Source: Sweltsa coloradensis (lineage: Eukaryota > Arthropoda > Insecta > Plecoptera > Chloroperlidae). Taken from it: a stretch of 64,000 bases of DNA. Position numbers and translations under genes: made by a program. Under the pieces are notes generated by a model, which was not told where the DNA came from, did no database searches, and was given only the letters and a program-made list of their open reading frames with translations. The stretch is taken from NCBI GenBank assembly GCA_024449915.1, contig JAMZAV010000319.1, positions 349,008-413,007 on the forward strand. Reading direction: 5' to 3'. Shown here piece after piece: positions 46,459 to 57,640 of this stretch; position 1 is the first letter of the stretch, and each line of letters begins with the position of its first letter.

Positions 46459-47452
46459 TAGGAATAAAATAATTACACTTACAACAAAAGTAAAAGTATC
46501 ATAGATATATTATTTAAAATTCATTTTTCATCAATTCCACTTTTCTGATATTAGATACAAATTTAGCTTTATGTAGCATCTTGGACTTTTTTCTTTCCAC
46601 CAAAAACACTAAATGAGGGGTGTTTCTTGCACGTCCAGTGGTAAATATGATGAATAGGAACATTTCAATTCAATAAAGCTATATAAAATGTTAGAATACA
46701 CCGCTTAACTAATTCTTAATAGATATAGGAAACCTTATTTTTGTTAAAATTTGCATTTCGTAACGTTTTACAAAATATGTTCACTAATTTTTCATCAAAA
46801 ACAAAACCGTTAAAAACGTATCTTAACTCAAAACCCTAGCATATCATTTAAACCTTATATACCAAGAAAACGCCAAAGTCGTTGTTAGACGAGTGAGCGA
46901 GCAATGTGTTGAGTATCCGGGGACACTCCCCCCCTACCTAGGGCTGGATCTGGACAGCATGGGTGTTACAAATGCAAATGTTCCCGGGTACTTAACACAT
47001 GGCTCGCTCACTCGTCTAACAACGTATTTGGCAATTTCTTGGTGAATAAAGTTTAAATGATATTGTTAAGGTTTTAAGATAAGGTACGTTTTTAACGCTT
47101 TTGTTTTTTATGCAAAATTAGTGAACATATTTTGAAAAAACGCTACGAAATGCAAATTCTAATAAAAATAATCTATTAAGAACTAGTTTAAGCGGTGTAT
47201 TCTAACATTTTATGTAGCTATTGAATTGAAATGTTTCTCTTCATCATTTTACTACTCGACGTGCAAGAAACACCCCATATTTAGTGTTTTGGTGGAAAGA
47301 AAAAAGTCCAAGATGCTACAAAAAGCTAAAATTTTATCTAAAAACAGAAAGGTGGAATTGATTTAATCCTCTCAGTTAGTTGAAAAAATGAATTTTAAAT
47401 AATATATATCTATGATACTTTTACTTTTGTTGTAAGTGATTATTTGTTCCTA
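46459..47452. mobile_element. Giant fold-back element FB4 (about 1 kb) with H1-like centre
   Basis: Arms 46459-46861 and 47043-47452 are inverted copies of about 400 bp: CATCTTGGACTTTTTTCTTT against AAAGAAAAAAGTCCAAGATG; TTTCTTGCACGT against ACGTGCAAGAAA; ACAAAATATGTTCACTAATT against AATTAGTGAACATATTTTG. The centre (46862-47042) is an H1-like palindrome, so pairing runs almost end to end. Single-arm relatives: 59176-59385 and 63165-63395. Confidence 0.92.
46862..47042. mobile_element. H1-like core of FB4
   Basis: Inner arms GCCAAAGTCGTTGTTAGACG / CGTCTAACAACGTATTTGGC, with termini altered to CCAAGAAA / TTTCTTGG instead of CTAGGGAAA. Confidence 0.8.
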
Positions 47453-47739
47453 TAAATAGTCGTCTACGTCCAGCCCATTGATATTAAACGTCTATAGTAG
47501 GCTAGATCCGCAGTCATTGGTCCACAGCTAAGTAATCTTAGGAATGCCTCCTAGTCCACTTTAGAAGCGTGCTCATTATCAACGGCCATCTTGAAAATTT
47601 GTTTCATTTAAGTAAAATTGCAACGATAATTCGTAAGCAATGTGTGATTTTTTAAGTCGCGGATAACAGTTGACAGTAAATGGACTTAAACTAAAGATTA
47701 CTAATTCCTTATAGAATAATTCTTATTTCATGTAAAAAA

Positions 47740-48070
47740 CATTCCCATGCTGCACAAGCTAAAACCATAATCAAACAGTCTAAAACTTTATTGCATTACA
47801 AAAGCATAAATTAAAACGCCAATACCATTTTGACAGGGTGATGACGCTTCAATTCGTACGCCGCGCTACTGTCGCGGACGTTGTAGACCATTTCGCCTAC
47901 TATAGGTGTGTCTAGTCTACCCTCTTGCAAGCCGGCAACTACCAACCTTGTGTCCTCGACGAACGCATGTCGTGACGGAGCACGGAACGCGTGAGAACAT
48001 TTTCTCATATACGGAATTCCCTTGCGGCTGATTTGCACGGATTTAGACTTAACTGTGAATAAGGACGTTC
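47740..48070 (-). other. Unknown duplicated segment, copy 1, with an open frame
   Basis: Relatively GC-rich. The minus strand is open for about 95 codons, ending in LKRHHPVKMVLAF and a stop, with no in-frame stop upstream until about 48100. I do not recognise the protein. A diverged copy lies at 48290-48640, and both end in the same ACGCCAAT-type sequence. It may be a relic gene family or an unclassified mobile element. Confidence 0.35.
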
Positions 48071-48289
48071 TTGACGCGGGGGTTTTTCCACAGGACGTTC
48101 AAATTGTCATGCTCCCCACGGCCTAACTGTGTGTCTAGCGCTTAGCTTATATTACGTCATTGTCCTAGTCACTGTGTTTCATTAGAAGCCATGGACTTCG
48201 TTTGCATTTGTAGATGAAGCATTACACAATTTTTTTTAAAGATTGCTCAAGTTCCTGGTGGCAATAATCCTTTTATCATAATGTTTCTA

Positions 48290-48640
48290 AAATTCCCTAT
48301 GCAATACTTAGTCTTTAACATTCCAACATGCACTAAAAAACTTATATACAAACAATTCATTAAAACAATTATTGCATTCTAAAAGTAGAATTGAACGCCA
48401 ATTTGGGAGTGATGCGTTCTGTGGTACGCTCTGCGTGCGTTGCACGTATTGAGGTGTCGACTAGCCATCCCCTCTTGTGCTACGGCCACCTCCCCCACGG
48501 TCGCACCACGGACCTGGTCTTGCGAGGGCAGAACGCGTGCGCGACACAATTCCGTGCCGCGAACATTTCCTCGGCGGTAATTCCTTGCGGCGATTGTGCA
48601 CGGATTTGCACGACATTTAACCTAGGAGAGAAACCTCACG
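48290..48640 (-). other. Unknown duplicated segment, copy 2 (diverged)
   Basis: Aligns by eye to 47740-48070 through AACGCCAATTTGGGAGTGATGCG, CCTTGCGGCGATTGTGCACG and flanking AT-rich parts. The frame of copy 1 is not kept. The 120-codon plus-strand frame (48391-48753) is Cys/His-containing but runs into a SINE-A, so it is unlikely to be a gene. Confidence 0.35.
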
Positions 48641-48744
48641 TCTTGTGTGCTATGCTGCTTGGGCTGGCTTCACACGATGGGACGTACTACATTACCAAGA
48701 AACTCTCTCGTTGCTCTTGTGATTCCCGCCAAAGTCAGAAGTTG

Positions 48745-49090
48745 AACTTCTGATTTGGACTTAAGTCCATCAGTTCTTGTCTTAGGAATTTGTAAACGGT
48801 GACTTTGGAGCCGTCCTACCAACGAGGTAAATAATTAATTTAAAGTTGTTCTGAATCGGCCTAGTTGATTCTGGCGTTGATACGCGGGTGTTCGCCATGT
48901 CCATACCACTGATTGCTATATTTCCTATTAAAAATATCGATCTTTGGTTGGTTATCGCTCACTCGTCGATTGCGTCGGGGCCTACAGGGTTGGCTTGGTC
49001 GCTTTGATTTACTGTTCCCCACTGAAAATCAGATATATAACTGAGTGGGTAGACTCTAAATACAATTTATTTATTTATTTATTTTATACG
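48745..49090 (+). mobile_element. SINE-A copy (head truncated)
   Basis: Starts in the body (GATTTGGACTTAAGTCCATC, GGTGACTTTGGAGCCGTCCT) and continues to GGCCTACAGGGTTGGCTTGG and ACTGAGTGGGTAGACTC with an (ATTT)n end. The tRNA head is absent. Confidence 0.85.
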
Positions 49091-50780
49091 ATTTTTTTTT
49101 AATTATCCAAAGAGCTTAACGGAAATTAATTTTGTACAGTTGAATTTTAACATATAGTATGTTCAGCTGGGTGCAGGCTCTAGCATTGTTCAAGTTTTGA
49201 AATCCCTTACATTTCATTGACGTCCTTTGTAGATATAATGTCAACTTGGGTCAATAAATAATTTTGTTTCAAGATTATCGCAATTTATTTATTTTGGATG
49301 GATGCAACAATATATTATAGCCCATTGTCAGCTGAGTCCAACATTAAATTGGTTAAAATACTATTAAACCCGTCTCTTCTTACTAAAAGCATCGAAAAAG
49401 TGATGGAGAGTGTGTGCAAATACCATCCTAATCCGGCATAGAAACCTCACACGCATTTCACTGAAGTGGCTGCAAATCCACATATTCGACGCCAAACAAC
49501 GCCTATAATTTATCATCTCCCCTTCTTCACCAGAACATCACAAAGAAATAAATAAAACTACACTCTTTCATCTATGGAATTGAACACGACGATAAATCCA
49601 TGTGGTAATCGCATTCGGAGTACACACAAATTTAAAAAAAAACTCTCAAAAGGAAATCGCGATAGGATTTCCCACGATCTCATCCTTATATTTTTTCGTT
49701 TTCAAGTCTATTTTCTCAGTGTGTGGCTGTACTAGGCTAGCCCTGGTATAAATAAACTATGGAGACATCGGTCTGTGCCTAGAATAACTAACCACGCGAC
49801 GACGTCGGAGGCGAGAGAGAATCACAACGCGCCGCGAGAAAACTGTTCGACGATTGTTTTTTAGGGGCGATATAGTTGGTTATATATGTGGTGGAGACAC
49901 CAAGAAGGTGTTTTCCGTAAAACGGTAAGAAATTTACAGGTGGGAAAAATGTGTCATGTATGCTTTCATGAATAAAATGTAGTAACATAATAGTACATCT
50001 GATGAAGGCAAAAAATGAGGTTTTGTTTGCTAGAATTAATGTAAACAAAAACGGTTTTTTGCTCTTTTGCAAGTTGACACGCTATAGTTTAACATACTCA
50101 CAATTGAATGCTGTGTCGTTGGTCATTTAGACGCCACATTGGAAAATGGCGTCTGTCGTGACATATTAACGATATAGCATTAGATTTTGAGTAAAAAAAG
50201 TTTTTGTTTAAATTAATTCTAGCAAAAAAGCTACCTATATCCAATTAACTATTAATATCAGTAAAAGTTTATTTTTTGGCATCTGTCACCACAGCCAGTA
50301 CTTAAATCAAACTAAATCTAAGTAAACTAATACTTCATTTAGTTAGAACATAGATAGTACGAATATAATCCCCATTTAGACAGTCCAGATTTTCATTCGA
50401 ACATTCAAGGATAGCAGATACAATTTACATACAACAATTTCCATTGAATATTTTTTGTTTTTGAATTGAAGAAGTTAGACAAGACAAAATTTTACTGTCT
50501 ACATGGGGCATTACTGGAACCAAAACTGATAAGAGAAACAGGTAAGGAAGCAAATTTGCGAATCTCCCATTTTAATTGTTGTTTAGTCTCAATGCCCACT
50601 AATTTTATAATTTCAATAAATTTAACATGCTATTAGTTTGTTGCTGACCTAAACAACTTGTAGTTTGTCCCCCGGTACAAATCCTTGTTGCATTATTGTA
50701 GGACAGTACTGTGGTGCTAGCTAGACGACTATTCTTTGTATTCATTAACGTAATTTGTTCATCTTTAACAATGCCTTCAT
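49091..50780. other. AT-rich intron, nothing recognised
   Basis: No gene or repeat family supported. Confidence 0.5.
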
Positions 50781-50849
50781 GTACGGGGAAATTACCACTA
50801 TAAATTGATTGGATTGGATATTGCTTAACGTCTCATATTAATGCAATAT

Positions 50850-51190
50850 GGCTATTCGAGACGATGAGTGGTGATAGATGAGGAAGAAGTATGAACAGAA
50901 GGGAGGAGGGAAAACTCGGTACCGGCACGTAGCCTACTCCTTTCGAAAAGTACCAAGGGGACCAACGGCTTTACGTCCCATCCGAAAGGACAACCTTGAC
51001 AGTCATATAGATTCCTCCACTAACCCGGCCTGCCGAGCAGACGTCGAGGAGAACGAAGCCGTTACACTAGCTCTCGAACCCTCCATCTGCTCTAACCAGC
51101 GATATACGTGAGTTTCAGGGCTAAGCGGTCACCCACTCTACCCCTGACCACGCCCGAGTTTGCTTAACTTCGGTGTTCCCTGACGTCAAA
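50850..51190 (-). mobile_element. 5S-rRNA-headed SINE
   Basis: Minus strand from about 51185: ACACCGAAGTTAAGCAAACT and GAGTGGGTGACCGCTTAG, matching the central and 3' parts of 5S rRNA (CACCGAAGTTAAGCA...GGGTGACCGCTT). Then a body with TTTCGGATGGGACGTAAAGC and CGTTGGTCCCCTTGGTAC, then CTCATCTATCACCACTCATC, which is the SINE-B tail. The 5' third of the 5S is missing or decayed. Confidence 0.7.
51125..51185 (-). pseudogene. 5S rRNA-like segment (SINE head)
   Basis: Contains the conserved GAAGTTAAGCA and GGGTGACC elements of 5S rRNA with internal changes (AACTCGGGCGTGGTCAGGGG). It lacks the first 40 or so bases and any terminator, so it is not a functional 5S gene. Confidence 0.65.
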
Positions 51191-51639
51191 AACAAGTCGT
51201 CAATTCCAGTCCAAGTGAACAATACTCTCATCCTAGGGCTTAAAATAAACCAAAAATAATTAAATAATCCAACACTTAACTGTGATCGAAACATTGCCTC
51301 CCGCTTGCCGTACGGTAATTTAAACAGCACTACACAATCGGGACAAGAAAATGAATCATCTTGCTTATAAAATATAACTATATCTATAAACATTCCGTTG
51401 AGCGATCAGTGGAAACCGGATGGAAAAACATAGACATAAACAAGACCACGTTTGAGTAAGTTTTTCTAAGAGTTTGCATGAGCGATTAATCAAGTCTGTA
51501 GCCTAGTTAAATAAACTTATCAAAGATAAGAACTCGGTGAAAGAAACGAGGGAATATTTAGTCACATTGCGAATGACTAGAGCTATTTGATAATGAAATA
51601 ATATTGTTTTATTTATTTTTTAATTTTGTATTAATTTTT

Positions 51640-51682
51640 ATTATATATTATTATTATTATTATTATTATTATATTATTATTA

Positions 51683-51713
<31 letters not shown>

Positions 51714-51715
51714 TT
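51640..51715. repeat. (TTA)n microsatellite, 3' tail of the retrotransposon copy
   Basis: On the minus strand this is the (TAA)n that follows GAAATACATCCAATAAAA-type 3' UTR sequence. The same junction is seen at 58250-58305. Confidence 0.9.
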
Positions 51716-51849
51716 ATTGGATGTATTTAATACAAACTCGGTTAAAACCGGAGCTAACACGTTGTATCGACTTACGTCAAGTACTTCCATGTGTACCTAT
51801 TACATACATATTACTTTTGTCTTAACTCTAACTAAATAAGTCATTTAAA

Positions 51850-52980
51850 AATTCTAATATTGTTTGTAGATGATGTTTTCTTTCTGCTGTGTACGGTCGG
51901 GGCCGATTTCTCGTCGCCATCCTAGCATTTGCTCTTCGGACTATGGGAAACCACGAAAACCATGTCAGGATGGAAGCTGTCTCGAAATCTCGAAGTATCA
52001 TTCTTAGTTTAGAAATTTACGAACTATTCTACACGTGTTGAGTATTACTGCCTTTTGAGTCTCGATGTATACATTGGGTTGAAGATCTAGTTGTTTAATG
52101 CTTTCATGTAGCTTCTTCGGTATGAGCCGTTGGTGATATAATGAAGGGGATTGTATTTCCCTTTTTTCTGTTTCCACATCTTCTTGATCTCAATTGCAAG
52201 TTCACTATACTTGTCAATTTTTTTCTTCCACGTGGTCTCGACGTTATGGCACATTGGGATAGCAACGTCGATAAGGGTATTTTCTTGTTTCTTCTTGCAA
52301 TTATTATTAAATCCGGTCTGTTGTGATGACGTATCGTTTGGTCTGTTAGAACTGTGCGGTCGTAATATAATTTGTAATCTTTACTATCTAGTACTTTCTC
52401 TGGTTTGTATTTGTAGTAAGGTGTGTGTGTGTCAATGAGGTTGTACTTGATTGCTAGTTTTGATGAATAATGTTAGCTACTTGGTTATGTCTGTAGGTAA
52501 TCTGTTTGACATAGTGACTTGCACCCGGATATGATGTTTTCGATTTTTTCACCCCTTGCACTACATTTTCTACATTGATCGTTACTGTGCATCTTTGTTT
52601 TATGTATTTTTTAAAATTGTTTCGTCGAAATTTCACTCTGCCCTTGAATAGCCATCATAAAACCTTCTGTTTCTCCAAATGTTCCCCGTTGTTTAAACAC
52701 CTATTTGATGCTTTAATATCTACGTGACCTTTGTGTAGTTCATCATAATGTCTCTTGTGTAGGGTCTTTTCTGAGAGACGTAACTCTTTTGAAGCGTCAG
52801 TTATGATTTTTCCCTGTAGATTGAATTTTCGTTTTGCTAGATTGAGTGGAGTTAATGATTTGTCAGCTAGCACTACAGCCTATGAAGTGTGGATTGGTTG
52901 CTCTTTGAAAAAAAAGTATTTTCTTAAAATGTCTATTTGTTTATAAAAAAAGTTGTTCAGATCAATTAGGCCCCGTCCTC
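51850..52980 (-). pseudogene. C-terminal RT/zinc-knuckle/REL-endonuclease relic
   Basis: Contains ADKSLTPLNLA, GHVDIKASNR, a CCHC-like region and YDRTVLTD...HNRPDL. RPD (52319-52311) corresponds to the PD of the restriction-like endonuclease of R2-group elements. Several stops and frameshifts. The same region in copy 2 lies at 56461-57432. Confidence 0.8.
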
Positions 52981-53399
52981 CTTTTCTCTTGGAAGTGTCA
53001 ATCTCTCTATTTTGATTTAGGATGATGTATTCTGTGTTTGGTAAGTGTAGTACGAGTTAATATTCCAACGCGGGGATGTCTGTCTGCGTCCATTTAATGA
53101 TTCCGAATGAATATGTCAGTACTGGTAACAGCATATGTATTTATTGCTGTGATCTTGTTTTTACCGTTTAGTTGCGTCTTGAGGATAAGACTTTATCTTT
53201 TTCTTGTATGTATCTATCAATTTTGCTTTCATAACTTTATGTTCAATTCTGGCAGCTTGTGCAATCCTAAATATTTGTATCCATCGTTATCGTCCATTAT
53301 TCCAATCCTATTTCCATCATCTAGCTGAACTCTTCTGCTTGTGTAACCTTACCCTTTTCGATATGTAGCGTCTTACATTTGTCAAACCCCAATCCATGC

Positions 53400-54292
53400 A
53401 GATATCTTGACTAAATTTTTAATGTTGTATTGACTAGACTGTTTATTTGAGCAAATTTGATGCATACAACTTTAGGTCATCCATGTAGAATAGGTGGGAA
53501 ATTTGTGTAAACATACCACATTATTGTCCTTATTTTAAAAATCCGTATGTCGATTCGTTAAGCTATGTGACAGTGGGTTTAATGACAGACAAAACCATAA
53601 TGCACTTAATGAGTCACCTTGGAAAATGCCACGTTTAATTTGTATTGGATCTGTAGTTATCTGCTGGTTTTTCATATTTAGTTTTAGTGTTTTTTCTCCA
53701 TGTCTCCATTACTGTCTTCAAAAATTTTACAATTATTGGGTTGATTTTAATATTTTGTAAAATCTAAATAAGCCATGTGTGTGGTGTTGAGTAAAAGGGC
53801 TTTCTTGTAGTCAATGTAGTTTACGTGAATATTCCTTTTCTTATTGTGTGCCTGATTCATTACAGTAGAGTCAATAATAAGTTGTTCTTTACACCCTGTG
53901 ATTTTCTTACAGCACCCTTTTTTTTCCCTCGGCCATGATATTGTGTTTTTTTCGCAATGATTATATACTTTATTTGTTATGCATGAAGTCAATATTTTAT
54001 ATATAGTTGGTAGACTGTAATTGGGGCCCATATTTACTTGGGTTCTTCGTGTCATTGTCCTTTGGTTTGAGAAAGGTTTTCTCCTTCAGTAAAGAATTCG
54101 GTATTCTTTAACTCCATTTATAAAATCGTTGAGACAATTTCTAATTTGATTGTGAGTAGTATTGAATTTCTTATACCAAAAATTTTGAATATTATCATTA
54201 CCTGGGGCTTTTCCCGCATGTGTAGCACTGATTGTCGACTTTAATTCATCAATAGTTATACCTTCGAATCTCATCTCATTAATATCGCTCAT
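53400..54292 (-). pseudogene. Reverse-transcriptase domain relic
   Basis: Two in-frame pieces (54292-54086 and 54055-53747) and the YMDD block at 53490-53461 (FYMDDLKLYA). Block A keeps its aspartate (DYKKA, 53812-53798) but the usual following AFDS is degraded. Family knowledge: A and C aspartates bind the catalytic metals. The breaks between pieces show the copy is dead. Confidence 0.9.
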
Positions 54293-54321
54293 CCTAGCTA
54301 TTTCATCTTGAATTATCTTGA

Positions 54322-54324
<3 letters not shown>

Positions 54325-54392
<68 letters not shown>
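54325..54392. repeat. (ATT)n microsatellite
   Basis: ATT run interrupted once, next to the 5' side of the truncated retrotransposon copy 1. Confidence 0.9.
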
Positions 54393-54398
<6 letters not shown>

Positions 54399-54515
54399 TG
54401 TATTATTTTATTATTGAAATAAATAATGAAGAGAAGGCCTACTGTAATTTAATGTAGTGCACATCATGAGTTAATAGATGGGAACACTGTAAATATCTGA
54501 TTCATTAAGTAATTA

Positions 54516-55132
54516 AACGAGGGAGCGGAGCGACTGAGTGTCTCCATTTAACTCAAACGGCTCTCATTCTGTGATTCTGTCTGTCTGTCTGTACGTCGAA
54601 AATCAGCCGAACCGCTGAACAGAATGCGCTGAAATTTCAAACAGACATCCGGTACGAGTTTACTAAGAACTGTTAACAAAATCAGCTTGATCCATTGCGA
54701 TTTAAGCCTACAATAAATAAAAATGTGAATTTTAATAATATCAATGGCATTTGTTTCGTAAGGGAGTTAGCGGGACAAGGTTGGCGTGGCCTGCATGGCC
54801 TATGGTAACCATTTAAGGCCTTTCCGCACGGATGGATGGGGTTCGATACCCGTCAGATCTAACTTTTTTTTATTTTTTACACCCACATATTTTTTTATTT
54901 TTTTATTTTTTTTTTTTATTTAATTAGGTTGATTTTGTTTTTATCTTGGGAAATTTTGTTAATGTTTCAACGCTATACGTTTTGAATTTCGATTCACATT
55001 TTGAATGTTCAATTTAAATAATTATTGTGGCAAGCAGAGTGAGTTCCTGTAAGGTGACCAGACGGTCCGGTTTTAGAAGTCAAAACACTCGGCTAACTCA
55101 CTCGTTTTACAACGACTTTGGCGTTTCCCTAG
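54516..55132 (+). mobile_element. Complete H3 element with tRNA-like module and CTAG/T end
   Basis: 5' AAACGAGGGAGCGGAGCGAC; 3' CTCACTCGTTTTACAACGAC then TTTGGCGTTTCCCTAG before a T. The interior has (GTCT)n, AATCAGCCGAACCGCTGAAC, ACAGACATCCGGTACGAGTT, a tRNA-like module (54775-54865, with GGGGTTCGATACCCG) and CACCCACATA. The 5' AAACGAGGGAG pairs with the subterminal CTCACTCGTTT. It is the only H3 copy with both ends clear. Confidence 0.85.
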
Positions 55133-55950
55133 TTATTTTAATACACGTTTTACGAGTTCTCTACACAAACATATTTTACAATCGTAAATGTCCATTTAAA
55201 AATCGCTTTATCGCCAAATCTTTCGAATTTCACATACATTCCGGACCACTCTTTTACCACTAAATTTCACAAACGAAATGGGCATGGCTCTTATCAGAAC
55301 AGATGATTGTTGTTAAGGATCGGACAGCCTTTATATTTCAAATAAATGCACCATACATAAATAATCTGGTAAGTTATTACTAATTGTCTCTTTTATAGCA
55401 TATTTACGGTCAGGTATATATTATGAAAATGTACTCTCAAAGAACCATGAGCACATCATTTTTAAACAACCTCGGAAAGTTTCAAAATAAGTTTCGAAAA
55501 TTTAAAATTCAAAAAGTGTTCAAGAATAAACCTTTGCAATACAAATTTGAACTGTAGCTCAATCAAGAGGCGTACGTTGAATAAATCTAAAGCCTAGCAA
55601 AAGTAGCTGTCTTGTTAAATTAATTAATAAGTTAATTAAAACTTCTTGCTTAGTACCGGGTGTATACTTGGTAACTTTAGGAAGAAGACATTATCATGTA
55701 CAGAATAGAACCCGGCGCCGCCACTATAGTAGGCATAGTTTTGACTTTTATTACGAAACATTAGTTTCAATATTTCTTTCATTTCTATTCCAAGAATAAT
55801 TCATTGAATTTATTTATCTCTAACAAAAGGTCATTATTAACCCACAAGTATCAGGCAACTAAAACAAAATGATTTAAAATACACGTTCACCACAATTTAA
55901 AACAATGAAAATTACGTTATACAAATCATTAACACACGAACACAAGTATT
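55133..55950. other. AT-rich intron, nothing recognised
   Basis: No gene or repeat family supported; the segment ends at a copy of the SINE-C-associated motif (55955-55992). Confidence 0.5.
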
Positions 55951-55997
55951 ATACATTTCTCGATTTGGATAGTCGGGAAACACTGCCGTAGTAAATA

Positions 55998-56178
<181 letters not shown>

Positions 56179-56179
56179 T

Positions 56180-56261
56180 TTAAGGCTTTCGCGGCCCGGT
56201 AAATAATTTACACAATTTATTGGTCGACGCGGCGAAATGTCACGACCAATAAATTGTGTAA

Positions 56262-56264
<3 letters not shown>
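56180..56264. mobile_element. Small fold-back FB3, related to FB2
   Basis: TTTAAGGCTTTCGCGGCCCG at the left as in FB2, then a perfect 22-bp inverted repeat (56205-56226 / 56243-56264, aatttacacaatttattggt + cg) around a loop with CGCGGCGAAAT. FB2 has the same GGCTTTCGTGGCCC and CGACGTGGCGAAAT but entirely different arms. Confidence 0.8.
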
Positions 56265-56352
<88 letters not shown>

Positions 56353-56355
56353 TAA
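56265..56355. repeat. (TAA)n microsatellite
   Basis: Continuous TAA units, followed by an A-rich tract up to the start of retrotransposon copy 2. Confidence 0.95.
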
Positions 56356-56460
56356 TAATAATAAACAAGAACAATAATAAACAAGAAAAACAAAGAAAAA
56401 AAGATAAAGATAAAAAAAAAAAAATAAAAAAAAAATAAATAAAAATAAAATAAAATAAAG

Positions 56461-57640
56461 AACAAGGAGGACGGAGGCCTAATTGATCTGCACAACTTAT
56501 GTTATAAACAACTAGACATTTTAAGAAAATATTTTTTACAAAGAGTAACCAATCAACACTGCATAGGGCTGTGGTGCTAGCTGACAAATCATTAACTCCA
56601 CTCAATCTAGCAAACGAAAATGTCAATCTACAAGGGAAACTCATAACTGACGCTTCGAAAGAGTTACGTCTCTCAGAAAATACCCTACACAAGAGACATT
56701 ATGATGAACTACACAAAGGTCACGTAGATATTAAAGCATCAAATAGGTGGTTAAAACAACGGGAACTATTTGGAGAAACAGAAGGTTTTATGCTGGCTAT
56801 TCAAGACAGAGTGATTGCAACGAAAAATTATAAAAAATACATTATACAAGATGCGACAGTAAACGATCAATGTAGAAAAATGTAGTGTAAGGGGTGAAAC
56901 AATCGAACACATCATCATCCGGGTGCCAGTCACTATGTCAAACGGATTACCTCTACAGACATAACCAAGTAGCTAACATTATTCACCAAAACTAGCAATC
57001 AAGTACAACCTCATTGATACACACACACCTTACTACAAATACAAACCGGAGAAAGTACTAGATAGCAAAGATTTCAAATTATATTACGACCGCACAGTTA
57101 TAACAGACCAAACTATACATCACAACAGACCGGATATAATTAAATGCCATAACGACGAGACACCTTATTACGTTCTGTCCCAATGTGCCATAACGCGAGA
57201 CTACATGGAAAAAAAAATTGACAAGTATAGTGAACTTGCAATTGAGATCAAGAAGATGTGGAAACAGAAAAAGGTAAATACAATCCCATACGTGATATCG
57301 GCTAATGGCATCATACCGAAGAAGCTACATGAAAGTATTATACAACTAGATCTTCCACCCAATGTTTACATCGAGACGCAAAAGGCAGTAATACACAACA
57401 CGTGTAGAATAGATCGTAAATATCTAAACTAAGAATGATACTTCGAGATTCCGAGACAGCTTCCATCCTGACATGGTTTTCGTGGTTTCCCATAGTCCGA
57501 AGAGCAAATGCTAGGATGGCGACGAGAAATCGGCCACGACCGTACACAGCAGAAGAAAACATCATCTACAAACTATATTATAAATGACTTATTGTAGTTA
57601 AGAGTTAAGAGTTAAGACAAAGTAATAATGTAGGTATTAT
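56461..57640 (+). mobile_element. Non-LTR retrotransposon (R2/R4/Dong-like), 5'-truncated copy 2
   Basis: Begins within the GGxGLIDL segment (AAGGAGGACGGAGGCCTAAT) and continues through LADKSLTPLNLA, the CCHC-like region (QCRKM...GETIEHII), YDRTVITD, HNRPDI (57127-57135), the KKLHESI region and the stop at 57432, then a 3' UTR (AGCAGAAGAAAACATCATCT). It is the same element as 51712-54310, inverted. Stops around 56884 break it. Confidence 0.9.
56571..57432 (+). pseudogene. RT C-terminus / REL-endonuclease relic of copy 2
   Basis: Two open pieces, 56571-56885 and 57205-57432, separated by frameshifted sequence that still encodes the HNRPD motif. In the intact family this part holds the zinc knuckle and the endonuclease that cuts target DNA. 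The PD dyad is present; later catalytic acids cannot be verified. Confidence 0.85.

Larger units (their letters stand above)
51712..54310 (-). mobile_element. Non-LTR retrotransposon (R2/R4/Dong-like, restriction-like endonuclease), degenerate copy 1
   Basis: Reads on the minus strand from about 54300 to a 3' UTR ending at the (TAA)n tract. Order: RT N-terminal part (AGKAPGNDNIQNFWYKKF), NYSLPTIYKILTSCI, catalytic block A (YIDYKKA), catalytic block C (FYMDDLKLYA), GGRGLIDL-type segment, thumb region (SLTPLNL), then HHNRPD of the endonuclease and the 3' UTR. The 5' end is missing and several frameshifts and stops break it. A (TTA)n tract borders its 5' side too (54325-54392). Confidence 0.9.

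Noticed and set aside
48391..48753. 120-codon Cys/His-containing plus-strand frame
   Set aside because: It overlaps the diverged duplication in the opposite sense and ends inside a SINE-A; paralogous copy 1 does not keep this frame.
51120..51190. Functional 5S rRNA gene
   Set aside because: The 5' third is missing, the centre is altered and it continues into a SINE body.
56240..56692. 150-codon minus-strand frame ending in poly-Leu/Ile
   Set aside because: It is antisense to the retrotransposon and runs into the TAA microsatellite.
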